From NCBI GenBank assembly GCA_964017155.1, contig OZ024860.1:50776858-50840857 (forward strand): DNA of 64,000 bases, given 5' to 3'. Below the pieces are notes generated by a model. The model had not been told where the DNA came from. It did no database searches and worked only from the letters and a program-made list of their open reading frames with translations. Below are positions 53,601 to 57,969 of the stretch, in pieces; the first letter of the stretch is position 1, and each line of letters opens with the position of its first letter. Source of the stretch: Oasisia sp. SBJ-2009. Taxonomy: Eukaryota > Annelida > Polychaeta > Sabellida > Siboglinidae. The position numbers and the translations under genes are program-made.

Positions 53601-56600
53601 TTCACACCTCTATCCATACATTCACACCTGTATCCATACATTCACACCTGTATCCATACATTCACACCTGTGTCCATACATTCACACCTGTCCATACATT
53701 CACACCTGTGCCCTTACATTCACACCTGTGTCCATACATTCACACCTGTGTCCTTTCATTCACACCTGTGTCCATATATGGCTACCATTTGTTTCAGCCA
53801 TGACTACATTGTGTTTCAGATATGGCTATCACGTGTCTAACAATTCCTACTACATCTGCAATGATCCACTTCTCATTGAGGAAATCTTCAACCGATTGCG
53901 AAATTATGAAGGCACAGGAAAGGTTGGTTCCACTCCCTGTCTCCAGTGTCACAGGCCTTAATTCAACCCATCAGTGGAGACTGGCAGATTTGTTGTATTT
54001 GTCACACTGCCAACTGACATAACTATTGCAAAAGAAGCACGACCTTTATTTGGAGTGACCTGAGTCGAATTTGGTGCCGGCCATGCAGTGGCTCAGTGGG
54101 GATGGCTGAATGCTCCCCTGAAGTCAAAAGTTCAGAAGTGTTCTAATAATTAAGTTTGGGGACAATTTTTCTGATGTTCTTAAGAACTTTTAAACCTCAG
54201 TTTGGACTTTGTGATAAATGTGGCTCTTGACTGTGATCACGAATACATGAAAACTGTCAACAAGAAAGACACGCCAGCGAGACATTGTCACAAGTGACAT
54301 GTAAGTAGTGTCTTTAGTAAGGACATTGTCACAAGTGACATGGAAGTAGTGTCTTTAGTAAGGACATTGTCACAAGTGACATGGAAGTAGTGTCCTTAGT
54401 AAGGACACTGTCACAAGTGACATGGAAGTAGTGTCCTTAGTAAGGACAGTGTCACAAGTGACATGGAAGTAGTGTCCTTAGTAAGGACATTGTCACAAGT
54501 GACATGGAAGTAGTGTCCTTAGTAAGGACACTGTCACAAGTGACATGGAAGTAGTGTCCTTAGTAAGGACACTGTCACAAGTGACATGGAAGTAGTGTCC
54601 TTAGTAAGGACATTGTCACAAGTGACATGGAAGTAGTGTCCTTAGTAAGGACACTGTCACAAGTGACATGGAAGTAGTGTCCTTAGTAAGGACACTGTCA
54701 CAAGTGACATGGAAGTAGTGTCCTTAGTAAGGACATTGTCACAAGTGACATGGAAGTAGTGTCCTTAGTAAGGACACTGTCACAAGTGATATGGAAGTAG
54801 AGTCCTTAGTAACAGTAATTATTTATCTTCTGAAAACACCCATTTCATTTCACAACTTTTGTTTAATGATGAATTTTCCTTGAGAGGTTTTTATCTTAGT
54901 GAAAGGTGCTACAGGTGTCATACAATGCTACAGAGGCATTTATCCTGTGTGTGGTTATGTTTCAGTATCTTGTGTGTGGTTATGTTTCAGTATCCTGTGT
55001 GTGGTTATGTTTCAGTATCCTGTGTGTGGTTATGTTTCAGTATCTTGTGTGTGGTTATGTTTCAGTATCCTATGTGTGGTTATGTTTCAGTATCCTGTGT
55101 ATGGTTATGTTTCAGTATCCTGTGTGTGGTTATGTTTCAGTATCCTGTGTGTGGTTATGTTTCAGTATCCTGTGTATGGTTATGTTTCAGTATCCTGTGT
55201 GTGGTTTGTTTCAGTATCCTGTGTGTGGTTATGTTTCAGTATCCTGTGTGTGGTTATGTTTCAGTATCCTGTGTGTGGTTATGTTTCAGTATCCTGTGTG
55301 TGGTTATGTTTCAGTATCCTGTGTGTGGTTATGTTTCAGTATCCTGCCAGTTGTGGACCGTACAAGATCAAGTTTGTGAGAGACTTGACAACTGGCTACG
55401 ACAACAGTCAGGCAGATCAACGCGCTGTGAGTGCCGCTGTCTAAGTTATAATAGTAGTAATAATAGTAATTAGAGTTTGTATTCTGTGTGATGTCTAAGT
55501 TACAGTTAATCAATACACTGGCAGTATGAAAATAATTGTAAAACAATATCAATTAATAAAATTAACAATTTAATAAATAATTGTAGAAGTCACTAAAACA
55601 TGTCTAAATTGTTATATTTGCTGCCACATTTGTTTTTAAATGTTTTTAATGAAAAGGGATGATGGTATCCATGGCCAACCTCACCCCAAGAGCAGAACAA
55701 CATCCTTAATACATTCTTATCTAAACACCATTATTTCATAAACATAAACACCCTTATCCAGAATGTTGACAAGATATGCCAAAATATGTCAAGGCAGCCA
55801 TTTTGCAAGCTTGGCAGCCCCGGTTGCTAGGCAACATGTCACGTGACATCTCCACCAATCGCCTGCGTGTGTGTGTGTGTGTGCAGATACTTCCTGTGAG
55901 CAAGTCCAGTCAGATGATCACATTCACCTTCACCAATGGCTGCATCCTGACCTTGAGAGGAAGTGGTACGGAGCCAAAGCTCAAGTACTACGCGGAGCTG
56001 TCTACTCCGCCCAGTCAGGAGTACGTCTTGTTGTTCTATATTTTTTATTTCTGTATGTCTTTGTTAGCGTCAAGTTATGACAATGTTTGCTTTATATTAA
56101 TATTTAATTTGTTGTTACCAGAAGTGACTCCCAGGTTAGCAAGGTGATGTCTTGAAGGAAGTCCCTAGATGCTTATTGTTTATGTGTTGACAGATTGGTG
56201 ACCTTGGTATGTGTTGCATTGATGTTGACTGACTGGTTACACTTCTGTGTTGACAAACTGGTGACAGTAGAACATGTCACTCCTATTTTAACAGTTGTTT
56301 TGTCACCTTTGTGTTGACAGACTGCTGACAGTAATGTGTCTCCTCTATGTTCACTGAATGGTGTATGTGTCACTTCTATGTTGACAGATTGTTGACAATT
56401 GTATTTGTGACCTTTGTGTTGACATACTGCTGATTAAAGTATGTATCTTCTATTTAGACTGAATGGTGACAGTTGTATGTCTCCTGAATGTTGTCAGACT
56501 GTTGACAGTTGTATGTGTCACCTGTGTGTTGACAGACTGGACAGGGAGGCCGTGTCAGCAGAACTGGACAAGTTAGTTGACAACATGGTGACACACTTCC

Positions 56601-56641
56601 TAGAGCCAGAGAAGAACAAGTTATTTGCCAGGGCACCGTGA
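11835..56641 (+). CDS. PGM2: Phosphoglucomutase-2 / phosphopentomutase, 19 coding exons (complete gene)
   Basis: This is a spliced gene. The coding exons are 11835-11897, 13957-14056, 14717-14784, 16049-16137, 23826-23910, 27557-27640, 27885-27908, 30434-30603, 30758-30884, 36068-36133, 37042-37139, one of 37850-37944 or 42600-42694, 44371-44453, 48950-49043, 50319-50448, 53820-53922, 55340-55426, 55887-56020 and 56536-56641. All have GT-AG borders and matching phases. They join to 601 codons plus TGA; human PGM2 has about 612. Family knowledge: a cytosolic alpha-D-phosphohexomutase that interconverts ribose or deoxyribose 1- and 5-phosphates and, less efficiently, glucose 1- and 6-phosphates. 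Visible motifs: catalytic Ser153 in TASHNPK, Mg loop DPDADR at 311-316, sugar loop EEAIG at 412-416, and phosphate-binding RGSGTEPK at 546-553. No frameshift or internal stop was found. The 3' end is unclear; AATAAA hexamers occur at 57492 and 57819. The paralogue PGM2L1 is an alternative name. Confidence 0.95.
12109..12359. repeat. Long inverted repeat, arms about 100 bp, in PGM2 intron 1
   Basis: The left arm 12109-12210 starts ATAGCGTGTGGGTACC. The right arm 12264-12359 ends GGTACCCACACGCTAT. The arms are complementary almost throughout (for example AATAAATGGATGCGCCCATG against CATGGGCGCATCCATTTATT) with a loop of about 53 bp. Transcribed with PGM2 pre-mRNA it would fold into a long hairpin. 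No clear target-site duplication was seen. Confidence 0.92.
12370..13440. other. PGM2 intron 1, unassigned AT-rich part
   Basis: Non-repetitive intron sequence with short TATA-containing runs. No gene or RNA is supported. Confidence 0.4.
13450..13750 (-). mobile_element. tRNA-derived SINE, minus strand
   Basis: The minus strand reads GTGCAGTGGCTCAGGAGTAG then CTCGACTAAGAGGACCCGGG and GTTCAAATCC, like tRNA box A and box B. The body includes CTTGGGCAAG and GATTGAACAGGTCTGCCAGG. The last two blocks recur in the plus-strand copy at 59300-59640. Confidence 0.65.
13957..14056 (+). CDS. PGM2: PGM2 exon 2
   Basis: The acceptor is TTTTCTTGCAG and the donor is GCAG|GTCTGT, phase 1. It ends with KRMEFGTA, the conserved family block (human [11 protein letters not shown]) that opens domain 1. 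Intron 1 (11898-13956) holds a long inverted repeat and a minus-strand SINE. Confidence 0.92.
14717..14784 (+). CDS. PGM2: PGM2 exon 3
   Basis: It encodes [20 protein letters not shown] followed by TTQ, nearly identical to the human active-site-proximal segment containing [11 protein letters not shown]. The acceptor is GTTCCAG and the donor is CAG|GTATGG, phase 0. Confidence 0.95.
15203..16066 (+). repeat. 39-bp minisatellite spanning the PGM2 exon 4 acceptor, about 22 copies
   Basis: Each unit contains TTCTACTTGTTGCCAG and then GGGTTTGTCAAGTACATGGA, that is, a 3' splice site followed by the first 18 bases of exon 4. The last unit is the real junction. Read in exon 4 frame the units give [13 protein letters not shown] with no stop after the first unit, which has GAGTAG. 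GTCGAG predominates upstream and GTCAAG downstream. Confidence 0.95.
16049..16137 (+). CDS. PGM2: PGM2 exon 4, acceptor is the last unit of a minisatellite
   Basis: It encodes [20 protein letters not shown] then GYDARHNSQ and part of an Arg codon. This matches human GFCRYLEKQF...GVVISFDAR. The donor is CAGCG|GTGGGT. The acceptor TTGTTGCCAG and the first 18 exon bases are the terminal copy of the upstream 39-bp array. Each upstream unit carries the same acceptor, so the start used here is the only one that gives a protein of normal length. Confidence 0.9.
16405..16452. repeat. (AT)n microsatellite
   Basis: An AT run immediately before the left end of the putative intron 4 element. Confidence 0.9.
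17760..18200 (+). pseudogene. Decayed transposase-like ORF
   Basis: A plus-strand frame reads [20 protein letters not shown] then [11 protein letters not shown]. After a frameshift come [14 protein letters not shown] and similar. The pattern of a Gly-Tyr/Asn-Arg start, hydrophobic helix and CP-x-C-like cluster recalls the N-terminal region of metazoan Mutator-like transposases. Frames are broken by stops. A poly-C run (17742-17758) lies just upstream. Family call is tentative. Confidence 0.3.
18930..20755 (-). mobile_element. Decayed LINE copy in PGM2 intron 4
   Basis: It parallels 45050-47060 at the nucleotide level, including the 3' UTR block (CTATCGAGGAGCCACC near 19090) and the RT segment around 19950-20200 that still reads [20 protein letters not shown] and [10 protein letters not shown]. 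It has many stops, frameshifts and internal deletions. A 159-bp MITE is inserted at 20306-20464. It is older than the intron 13 copy. Confidence 0.8.
20306..20464. mobile_element. hAT-like MITE (159 bp) nested in the LINE relic
   Basis: The ends are inverted: it begins CAGGGATGGAGAGAAGTAAT and ends ATTACTCCATCTCTG. The flanking 8-mers, CATGGATC (20298-20305) and CTTGGTTC (20465-20472), match at 6 of 8 positions and look like a decayed 8-bp target duplication. Comparison with the intron 13 LINE shows exactly this segment as extra. Internal CGATTACT repeats are present. Confidence 0.7.
20760..22700. other. PGM2 intron 4, unassigned with possible coding relics
   Basis: Short coding-like stretches appear, for example at 21370-21490 ([20 protein letters not shown] on the plus strand), without a recognised family. 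They may be remains of the element that surrounds the LINE relic. The rest is AT-rich with no gene. Confidence 0.3.
23401..23670. repeat. (TA)n / (ATGT)n microsatellite
   Basis: Compound AT and ATGT/ATAC repeat in intron 4, about 155 bp before exon 5. Open frames over it are artefacts. Confidence 0.95.
23826..23910 (+). CDS. PGM2: PGM2 exon 5
   Basis: It completes the Arg codon and encodes [20 protein letters not shown], then QTCCTPFV, matching human RFARLAATTFISQGIPVYLF...TPFV. The donor is GTT|GTAAGT, phase 0, and a degenerate tandem repeat that copies this donor follows directly. Confidence 0.94.
23906..24170 (+). repeat. Degenerate tandem repeat copying the exon 5 donor
   Basis: Starting at the real junction CTTTGTT|GTAAGTCAC, the intron repeats motifs such as TTTGTTGTAAGTAA, TTTGTTGTGAGTTATTG, TTTTTGTAAGTAC and TTTGTTGTGAGTCACTG separated by CACTTTC-rich spacers. 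Several copies keep a GTAAGT or GTGAGT. The units are diverged. Confidence 0.6.
24207..24895. repeat. 30-bp minisatellite in PGM2 intron 5, about 22 copies
   Basis: The unit contains AGTCTCTATCATCATCCCTT and GACTGTCACC. It is very regular to 24650, then degenerate. The period is divisible by three, so frames stay open on both strands. Confidence 0.93.
24958..27597 (+). repeat. 47/48-bp minisatellite spanning the PGM2 exon 6 acceptor, about 55 copies
   Basis: Each unit contains ATCATGTTGTAG then CCGTATGCTGTACTGAGACT and GGAGTGTGACTGGGG, that is, a 3' splice site plus roughly 38 bases of exon 6. The final unit is the true junction. Units differ by four or five G (47 or 48 bp) and by TATG/TACG/TGTG after CCG. 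In exon 6 frame each 48-bp unit ends ATG TTG TAG, a stop made by the acceptor itself. Confidence 0.95.
27557..27640 (+). CDS. PGM2: PGM2 exon 6, catalytic serine exon
   Basis: It encodes [20 protein letters not shown] then PKEDNGYK (28 codons, phase 0 at both ends). TASHNPK is the phosphoserine loop of the alpha-D-phosphohexomutase superfamily. The acceptor GTTGTAG and about 43 exon bases are the last unit of the long 47/48-bp minisatellite in intron 5. The reading frame from exon 5 (TPFV) into PYAV aligns with human TPFVPFTV, which fixes this acceptor. Confidence 0.93.
27885..27908 (+). CDS. PGM2: PGM2 exon 7, 24-nt microexon
   Basis: It encodes VYFANGAQ (human VYWDNGAQ). The acceptor is TTCATTGCAG and the donor is CAG|GTAAGT, phase 0 on both sides. 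It is very short but needed to keep the conserved block after TASHNPK. Confidence 0.92.
27945..28050. repeat. Short tandem duplication with GTACACT motifs
   Basis: TTGTCATACACCCAGCATAC occurs twice with nearby GTGTACAC palindromic motifs. It lies just after exon 7. Confidence 0.75.
28051..28756. other. PGM2 intron 7, unassigned part
   Basis: No gene, RNA or repeat family recognised between the short duplication and the RTE-like tail. Confidence 0.3.
28757..29027 (-). mobile_element. LINE 3' fragment, RTE-like tail, in PGM2 intron 7
   Basis: The minus strand reads [20 protein letters not shown] then [16 protein letters not shown] and a stop, followed at once by (GAT)n (plus-strand CAT run 28758-28793). 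This is the C-terminus plus trinucleotide tail typical of RTE-type and related LINEs. It is 5'-truncated; its upstream side abuts the hAT-like element. Confidence 0.6.
29036..30139. mobile_element. hAT-like non-autonomous DNA element, 1.1 kb, perfect 8-bp TSD
   Basis: It begins CAGACATGGGGTCAAATAC and ends GTATTTGACCTCATGTCTG, which are inverted. Both sides carry GACAGGAG (29028-29035 and 30140-30147). 8-bp duplications and CAG ends are hallmarks of hAT elements. The subterminal parts are rich in AAGTATTTGTATTTG repeats. The middle (29220-29930) has no ORF of note and no transposase. It lies in PGM2 intron 7 within or beside an RTE-like fragment. Confidence 0.8.
30248..30382. repeat. 19-bp minisatellite, about 6 copies, before exon 8
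   Basis: The unit is GGTGAGGGGAGATATCCAG. It stops about 50 bp before the exon 8 acceptor. Confidence 0.9.
30434..30603 (+). CDS. PGM2: PGM2 exon 8
   Basis: It encodes [20 protein letters not shown] and continues through [11 protein letters not shown] to [11 protein letters not shown], matching human IISPHDKGIS...DYFEDLKKYC. The acceptor is GTTGAGCAG and the donor is ACAG|GTAAGA, phase 2. It is GC-richer than the introns around it. Confidence 0.95.
30758..30884 (+). CDS. PGM2: PGM2 exon 9
   Basis: It encodes (S)[20 protein letters not shown] and continues [12 protein letters not shown] to VPVKEQ, matching human VKFVHTSVHGVGHSFVQSAFKAF. The acceptor is GTGTTTTAG and the donor is CAG|GTATGT, phase 0. 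Confidence 0.95.
31110..31692. repeat. Composite 16/17-bp repeat in PGM2 intron 9
   Basis: Alternating blocks TTATGCCACTCCTTTC and TTATGCCACTCATCAC (and TTCTCAA variants). Larger blocks of about 180 bp repeat (31270-31370 against 31450-31550), showing higher-order structure. Confidence 0.9.
32060..35975. repeat. 32-bp minisatellite, about 122 copies, in PGM2 intron 9
   Basis: The unit contains CTATGTCACTGCCCTGTGAC and AACTGTCCACTT. Two sequence domains are visible. Up to about 34.2 kb most units have GTGACAACT and ATGTCACTG. After that GTCACAACT and ATGACACTG dominate. Rare variants recur at multiples of 32 bp (for example CTGACCTGTC at 34611 and 35123, 512 bp apart), so blocks of units have been duplicated. 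Confidence 0.95.
36068..36133 (+). CDS. PGM2: PGM2 exon 10
   Basis: It encodes [20 protein letters not shown] then AL, nearly identical to human [21 protein letters not shown]. The acceptor is CAACTCCAG and the donor is TTG|GTAAGA, phase 0. It lies about 90 bp after the end of the 3.9-kb intron 9 minisatellite. Confidence 0.95.
36134..37041. other. PGM2 intron 10
   Basis: It contains a dispersed repeat at 36553-36872 and otherwise AT-rich single-copy-looking sequence. Confidence 0.4.
36553..36872. mobile_element. TIR-like dispersed element, copy 1
   Basis: The left end GTAGCTTCGATTAACCAGCC and the right end GGTTAAGCGAGGCTG are inverted. Inner blocks (AGGTGGCAGC, GGGTAAAGGCACTGATTGG, TGTCTTCTCAGCGAAGT, CACAGCCGAGTAAGAG) recur in the same order at 57285-57678. 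Confidence 0.65.
37042..37139 (+). CDS. PGM2: PGM2 exon 11, Mg-binding loop
   Basis: It encodes [20 protein letters not shown] then [18 protein letters not shown] (residues 311-316) is the metal-binding loop. The acceptor is GGTTCCCCAG and the donor is GCGAG|GTAGGT, phase 2. This phase is shared by the acceptors of both candidate exons 12. Confidence 0.96.
37850..37944 (+). CDS. PGM2: PGM2 exon 12a, candidate mutually exclusive exon
   Basis: It is 95 nt, phase 2 in and phase 1 out. Joined to exon 11 it reads [20 protein letters not shown] then [12 protein letters not shown], homologous to human SGEWRVFSGNELGALLGWWL. The acceptor is GCTATTTCAG and the donor is CAGG|GTAAGA. It lacks the usual GNE/GND and GWW residues (GVQ and CWW instead), so it is the more diverged of the pair. 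It has no stop. A (CGCCC)n run begins directly after the donor. It may be a functional alternative exon or a duplicate that is starting to decay. Confidence 0.75.
37950..38001. repeat. (CGCCC)n pentanucleotide run after exon 12a
   Basis: About ten CGCCC units starting within 6 nt of the exon 12a donor GTAAGA. The complementary strand is G-rich. Confidence 0.95.
38044..38541. mobile_element. MITE-like element with GGGCCCAGTTTCATGGAGC ends
   Basis: The left end GGGCCCAGTTTCATGGAGCG and the reversed right end GGGCCCAACTTCATAAAGCC are inverted. The arms also share AACTTTACG motifs. No ORF. It lies between exons 12a and 12b. Confidence 0.7.
38542..40310. other. Sequence between exons 12a and 12b, unassigned
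   Basis: AT-rich, with no further exon 12-like copy found by eye and no recognised element. Confidence 0.35.
40318..42531. repeat. 23-bp minisatellite before exon 12b, about 96 copies
   Basis: The unit contains AACAGCAATAAATATGACAA. Variants include TCTGACAAAG, TATATCAATG and a shortened TATAGCAATAAATGTGGCAA unit that becomes frequent after 41.5 kb. Long open frames on the minus strand come from the lack of stop codons in the unit. Confidence 0.95.
42600..42694 (+). CDS. PGM2: PGM2 exon 12b, candidate mutually exclusive exon (canonical-looking)
   Basis: It is 95 nt with the same phases as 12a. Joined to exon 11 it reads [20 protein letters not shown] then [12 protein letters not shown]. It keeps the GN(D/E) and GWW residues of human GNELGALLGWW. 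The acceptor is GCTTTTGCAG and the donor is TGTG|GTAAGA. The 23-bp minisatellite of the preceding intron ends about 70 bp upstream. Confidence 0.92.
43408..43680. repeat. (AT)n/(ATGT)n microsatellite, intron 12
   Basis: Compound AT repeat with GTATATAT and CATATATG phases. No gene. Confidence 0.95.
43681..44370. other. PGM2 intron 12, unassigned part
   Basis: AT-rich intron sequence with no recognised feature up to exon 13. Confidence 0.35.
44371..44453 (+). CDS. PGM2: PGM2 exon 13
   Basis: It encodes (A)[20 protein letters not shown] then KEGFTFV, matching human YMLSSTVSSKILRAIALKEGFHF. The acceptor is GTTTCCGCAG and the donor is GTA|GTGAGT, phase 0. It joins in frame to either exon 12. 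Confidence 0.94.
44565..44682. repeat. (AT)n microsatellite, intron 13
   Basis: Interrupted AT repeat that can fold back on itself (TATATACA...TGTATATA). Confidence 0.93.
44730..44910. repeat. Dispersed repeat, copy 2 (first copy 9300-9480)
   Basis: It contains TGTGGTCAGCCTCCGGTCATG and flanking blocks matching 9300-9480. It lies between the AT microsatellite and the LINE in intron 13. Confidence 0.55.
44997..47700 (-). mobile_element. Non-LTR retrotransposon (LINE), 5'-truncated, in PGM2 intron 13
   Basis: A minus-strand LINE with most of its reverse-transcriptase ORF. The 3' end lies at a (TTC)n tail (plus-strand GAA run at 44998-45020). The 5' end is lost inside the linker between endonuclease and reverse transcriptase, near 47.6-47.7 kb. 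A second, decayed copy of the same family lies at 18930-20755; the two share the 3' UTR block containing CTATCGAGGAGCCACCT. It is antisense to PGM2. Confidence 0.85.
45617..47644 (-). pseudogene. LINE ORF2 fragment: reverse transcriptase
   Basis: 675 open codons. Typical non-LTR RT blocks are visible: [53 protein letters not shown], the catalytic LIYADDTTL, and a C-terminal thumb region with NFLGLIID and [10 protein letters not shown]. The upstream endonuclease domain is missing. After the stop (next to DTIK) coding-like sequence continues in another frame ([20 protein letters not shown]), which indicates a small frameshift in an A-rich run at about 45612-45620. The copy is recent enough to keep 675 codons open but looks dead. 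The exact clade (CR1/L2/Jockey-like group) is uncertain. Confidence 0.85.
47722..48822. repeat. 52-bp minisatellite in PGM2 intron 13, about 15 copies, interrupted by a SINE
   Basis: The unit contains CTGTAAGCTGTACTGTGGCA and AATGTAATTATCTAATCAGG. The first unit (47722-47762) is separated from the others by the SINE. Pairs of units (TAAACAAATG and TAAATAAATG types) recur as larger blocks. Confidence 0.88.
47762..48072 (+). mobile_element. tRNA-derived SINE inside the intron 13 array
   Basis: It starts GGACTGTGGTCGCATGGTAG (box A) and carries GTGGTTCAATCCTACC (box B). Its body has TTTCGGAAGAGACAC and GATCCCACACGGGGTAAATG. It shares that body with 2736-3010. One 52-bp array unit lies upstream of it (from 47722) and the rest downstream. 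Confidence 0.7.
48950..49043 (+). CDS. PGM2: PGM2 exon 14, sugar-binding loop
   Basis: It encodes [20 protein letters not shown] then [11 protein letters not shown], matching human [39 protein letters not shown] is the substrate-specificity loop. The acceptor is GGCACCAG and the donor is ATAG|GTAGGG, phase 1. Confidence 0.96.
49044..49484. other. PGM2 intron 14, first part
   Basis: Nothing recognised before the 31-bp array. Confidence 0.35.
49485..50300 (+). repeat. 31-bp minisatellite before exon 15 with acceptor-like units, about 26 copies
   Basis: The unit contains CTATTATTTGTTCTGTCCAG and TAGTGACACCC. Each unit looks like a pyrimidine-rich tract ending in AG. The true acceptor region CTATTCTGCCCACTGCAG aligns with this block, so the array may derive from the acceptor. 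Confidence 0.9.
50319..50448 (+). CDS. PGM2: PGM2 exon 15
   Basis: It encodes [20 protein letters not shown] and continues [24 protein letters not shown], matching human [21 protein letters not shown]. The acceptor CCACTGCAG sits at the end of a 31-bp array whose units look like the acceptor. The donor CCAC|GTGAGT is followed within about 10 nt by the 20-bp minisatellite of intron 15. Confidence 0.94.
50455..53780. repeat. 20-bp minisatellite filling PGM2 intron 15, about 165 copies
   Basis: The unit is TGTGTCCATACATTCACACC, with an 18-bp variant lacking GT and CATACACA or TATCC variants. It starts within about 10 nt of the exon 15 donor and stops about 40 bp before exon 16. Three-unit steps keep all plus frames open for nearly 3 kb, which is not evidence of a gene. 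Confidence 0.96.
53820..53922 (+). CDS. PGM2: PGM2 exon 16
   Basis: It encodes [20 protein letters not shown] then [14 protein letters not shown], matching human YGYHITKASYFICHD...LRNYDG. The acceptor is GTGTTTCAG and the donor is AAG|GTTGGT, phase 0. A partial copy of the exon start lies 44 bp upstream. Confidence 0.94.
54285..54812. repeat. 41-bp minisatellite in PGM2 intron 16, about 13 copies
   Basis: The unit contains GTCACAAGTGACATGGAAGT and AGTGTCCTTAGTAAGGACA. CTTAGTAAG and GTCACAAGTGAC make each unit partly palindromic. Confidence 0.93.
54945..55340 (+). repeat. 25-bp minisatellite spanning the PGM2 exon 17 acceptor, about 16 copies
   Basis: Each unit contains GTGTGGTTATGTTTCAG then TATCCTGT, a 3' splice site plus the first 5-6 bases of exon 17. 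The last unit is the real junction. All three plus frames are open across the array. One unit at about 55203 lacks TTA. Confidence 0.95.
55340..55426 (+). CDS. PGM2: PGM2 exon 17, acceptor is the last unit of a minisatellite
   Basis: It encodes [20 protein letters not shown] then DNSQADQRA, matching human [24 protein letters not shown]. The acceptor TATGTTTCAG|TATCC is the final copy of the 25-bp array upstream. The donor is GCT|GTGAGT, phase 0. Confidence 0.93.
55427..55886. other. PGM2 intron 17
   Basis: AT-rich at first, then a GC-richer part with a (GT) run that serves as the polypyrimidine-poor lead to the exon 18 acceptor. No other feature. Confidence 0.4.
55887..56020 (+). CDS. PGM2: PGM2 exon 18, phosphate-binding domain 4
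   Basis: It encodes [20 protein letters not shown] then [18 protein letters not shown] and STPPSQ, matching human [14 protein letters not shown]...[22 protein letters not shown] is the domain-4 phosphate-binding loop. The acceptor is TGTGTGTGCAG and the donor is CAGGA|GTACGT, phase 2. Confidence 0.95.
56180..56545 (+). repeat. Degenerate repeat copying the PGM2 exon 19 acceptor
   Basis: Motifs such as GTGTTGACAGATTGGTGAC, GTGTTGACAGACTGCTGAC, ATGTTGACAGATTGTTGAC and TGTTGTCAGACTGTTGAC recur at about 30-60 bp through intron 18. They end with the true junction GTGTTGACAG|ACTGGACAGG. Confidence 0.7.
56536..56641 (+). CDS. PGM2: PGM2 exon 19 (stop codon exon)
   Basis: It completes Glu and encodes [20 protein letters not shown] then [14 protein letters not shown] and TGA. 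This matches the C-terminal helix of human PGM2 (LNELVSAIEEHFFQPQK). The acceptor is TGTGTTGACAG, which resembles the degenerate repeat that fills intron 18. Confidence 0.92.
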
Positions 56642-57284
56642 ATCTCACTGAATCATGCCACTTTGTCGGGTCACACATTAGAAGTATCTTATTCTGTGTC
56701 CATGATCAGCCTCTGAAGAATCTCTAAATTATGTACAAAAATTAACTGGTTGGTTGGTTTTAGGGATTCGCCATTTAATCCTTGTTTGTATATCTCTGTG
56801 GAGTGACATGTGGCCAGTGATAGTGACAATACAAACCACTATTAGTATATCTCGTAGCAGATACGGCCTTCTGTCATACACTGTAGATACACGTTGTTAT
56901 CACAAAATAGCATCAGTTTGTATCAGGAGTGATCATAGCATAACAATACAAAACAGCATATTCATTTTTCTAGACTGAAAACTTATGGGAGTGTTCGTAA
57001 TATGTATATGTTTACAAATACAGTTTTGCAAAGTTATTTATATTATTTTATGATACAAGCAAGACACAGATAAAGTGTTAATGCATGTTTAGTTTACTTT
57101 CTTCTGTTGTGATTCATCGCATGAAGCCAGTGCACGGTTTGTGAATTTTTGTGATTGTATATTTTTATCTACGCTACATAGACATCTGTGATTGGTTTGA
57201 AAACAAGTATGTGACATGGACACTGTGACACAATCTTCTTCCTCTGGTGACATGTGCTGGGTGACGTCTGGCCATCTGATGCTG
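56642..57284. other. Downstream of PGM2, probable 3' UTR and flank
   Basis: No gene. No AATAAA within the first 800 bp after the stop, so the poly(A) site is not placed. Confidence 0.35.
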
Positions 57285-57678
57285 TAGCCTCAATTAACCA
57301 GACTCCATCAGGTGGCAGCCTGGAATATTAATGGTCTGCCGATATGACCGACAAGGCGGTATTACTCTAGATTAGGGTAGAGACGCTGATTGGTTCTCAG
57401 GCCGAATTTGAAATTAATTAAATGATACCTGTTTTATCAGGTGATACTGTATCATAAATACTTTCAAAAATTTAACTTATTTTAACATTAAAATAAATAC
57501 AAATTTGCAGTTGTTTATAAAATAGGAATTACGGCAGGATTAACCAGTATCCGTGAGGTGGCAGCATTGTTTAGCCCCACACGGATAACATTCAATGATT
57601 CATACACCAGTAAAGCCACCAGATTGTCTTCTCAGGGAAGTTACGCAGCCGAGTGACAGTTGGTTAAGCGAGACTAGT
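57285..57678. mobile_element. TIR-like dispersed element, copy 2
   Basis: The left end is GTAGCCTCAATTAACCAGAC and the right end GGTTAAGCGAGACTAG. It shares AGGTGGCAGCC, GGGTAGAGACGCTGATTGG and TGTCTTCTCAGGGAAGT with copy 1. An internal second GATTAACCAG...GGTGGCAGC at about 57540 suggests a partial nested or duplicated copy. Confidence 0.65.
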
Positions 57679-57969
57679 GTACTCTTGCTGTTGTTGTCAC
57701 CTGCCACTGCTGTTGTCAACCATGTCACCACGCTGGAGCATCAGGCCACAATGCTGATCTTATATTTACCTCTTTTCAATCTTACCAAAAATATGCTTTT
57801 GCAATATCTCATCCACTTAATAAAGCGGTCTATGCAAATAAGTTATTTTTATTTTTGCATGTTTTGTTTGTAGCTGCCTAGACTAGCCAGTTGCTGGGCT
57901 AATCTGTGTTTGTACGTTGTGCATTTATATAACATGTAACGGTTTATTATTATTGAACAGTAACAACAC

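Noticed and set aside
50858..53961. Two overlapping open frames of 981 codons ([20 protein letters not shown])
   Set aside because: They are readthrough of the 20-bp minisatellite in intron 15. Three units make 60 bp with no stop in any plus frame. The sequence lies between PGM2 exons 15 and 16.
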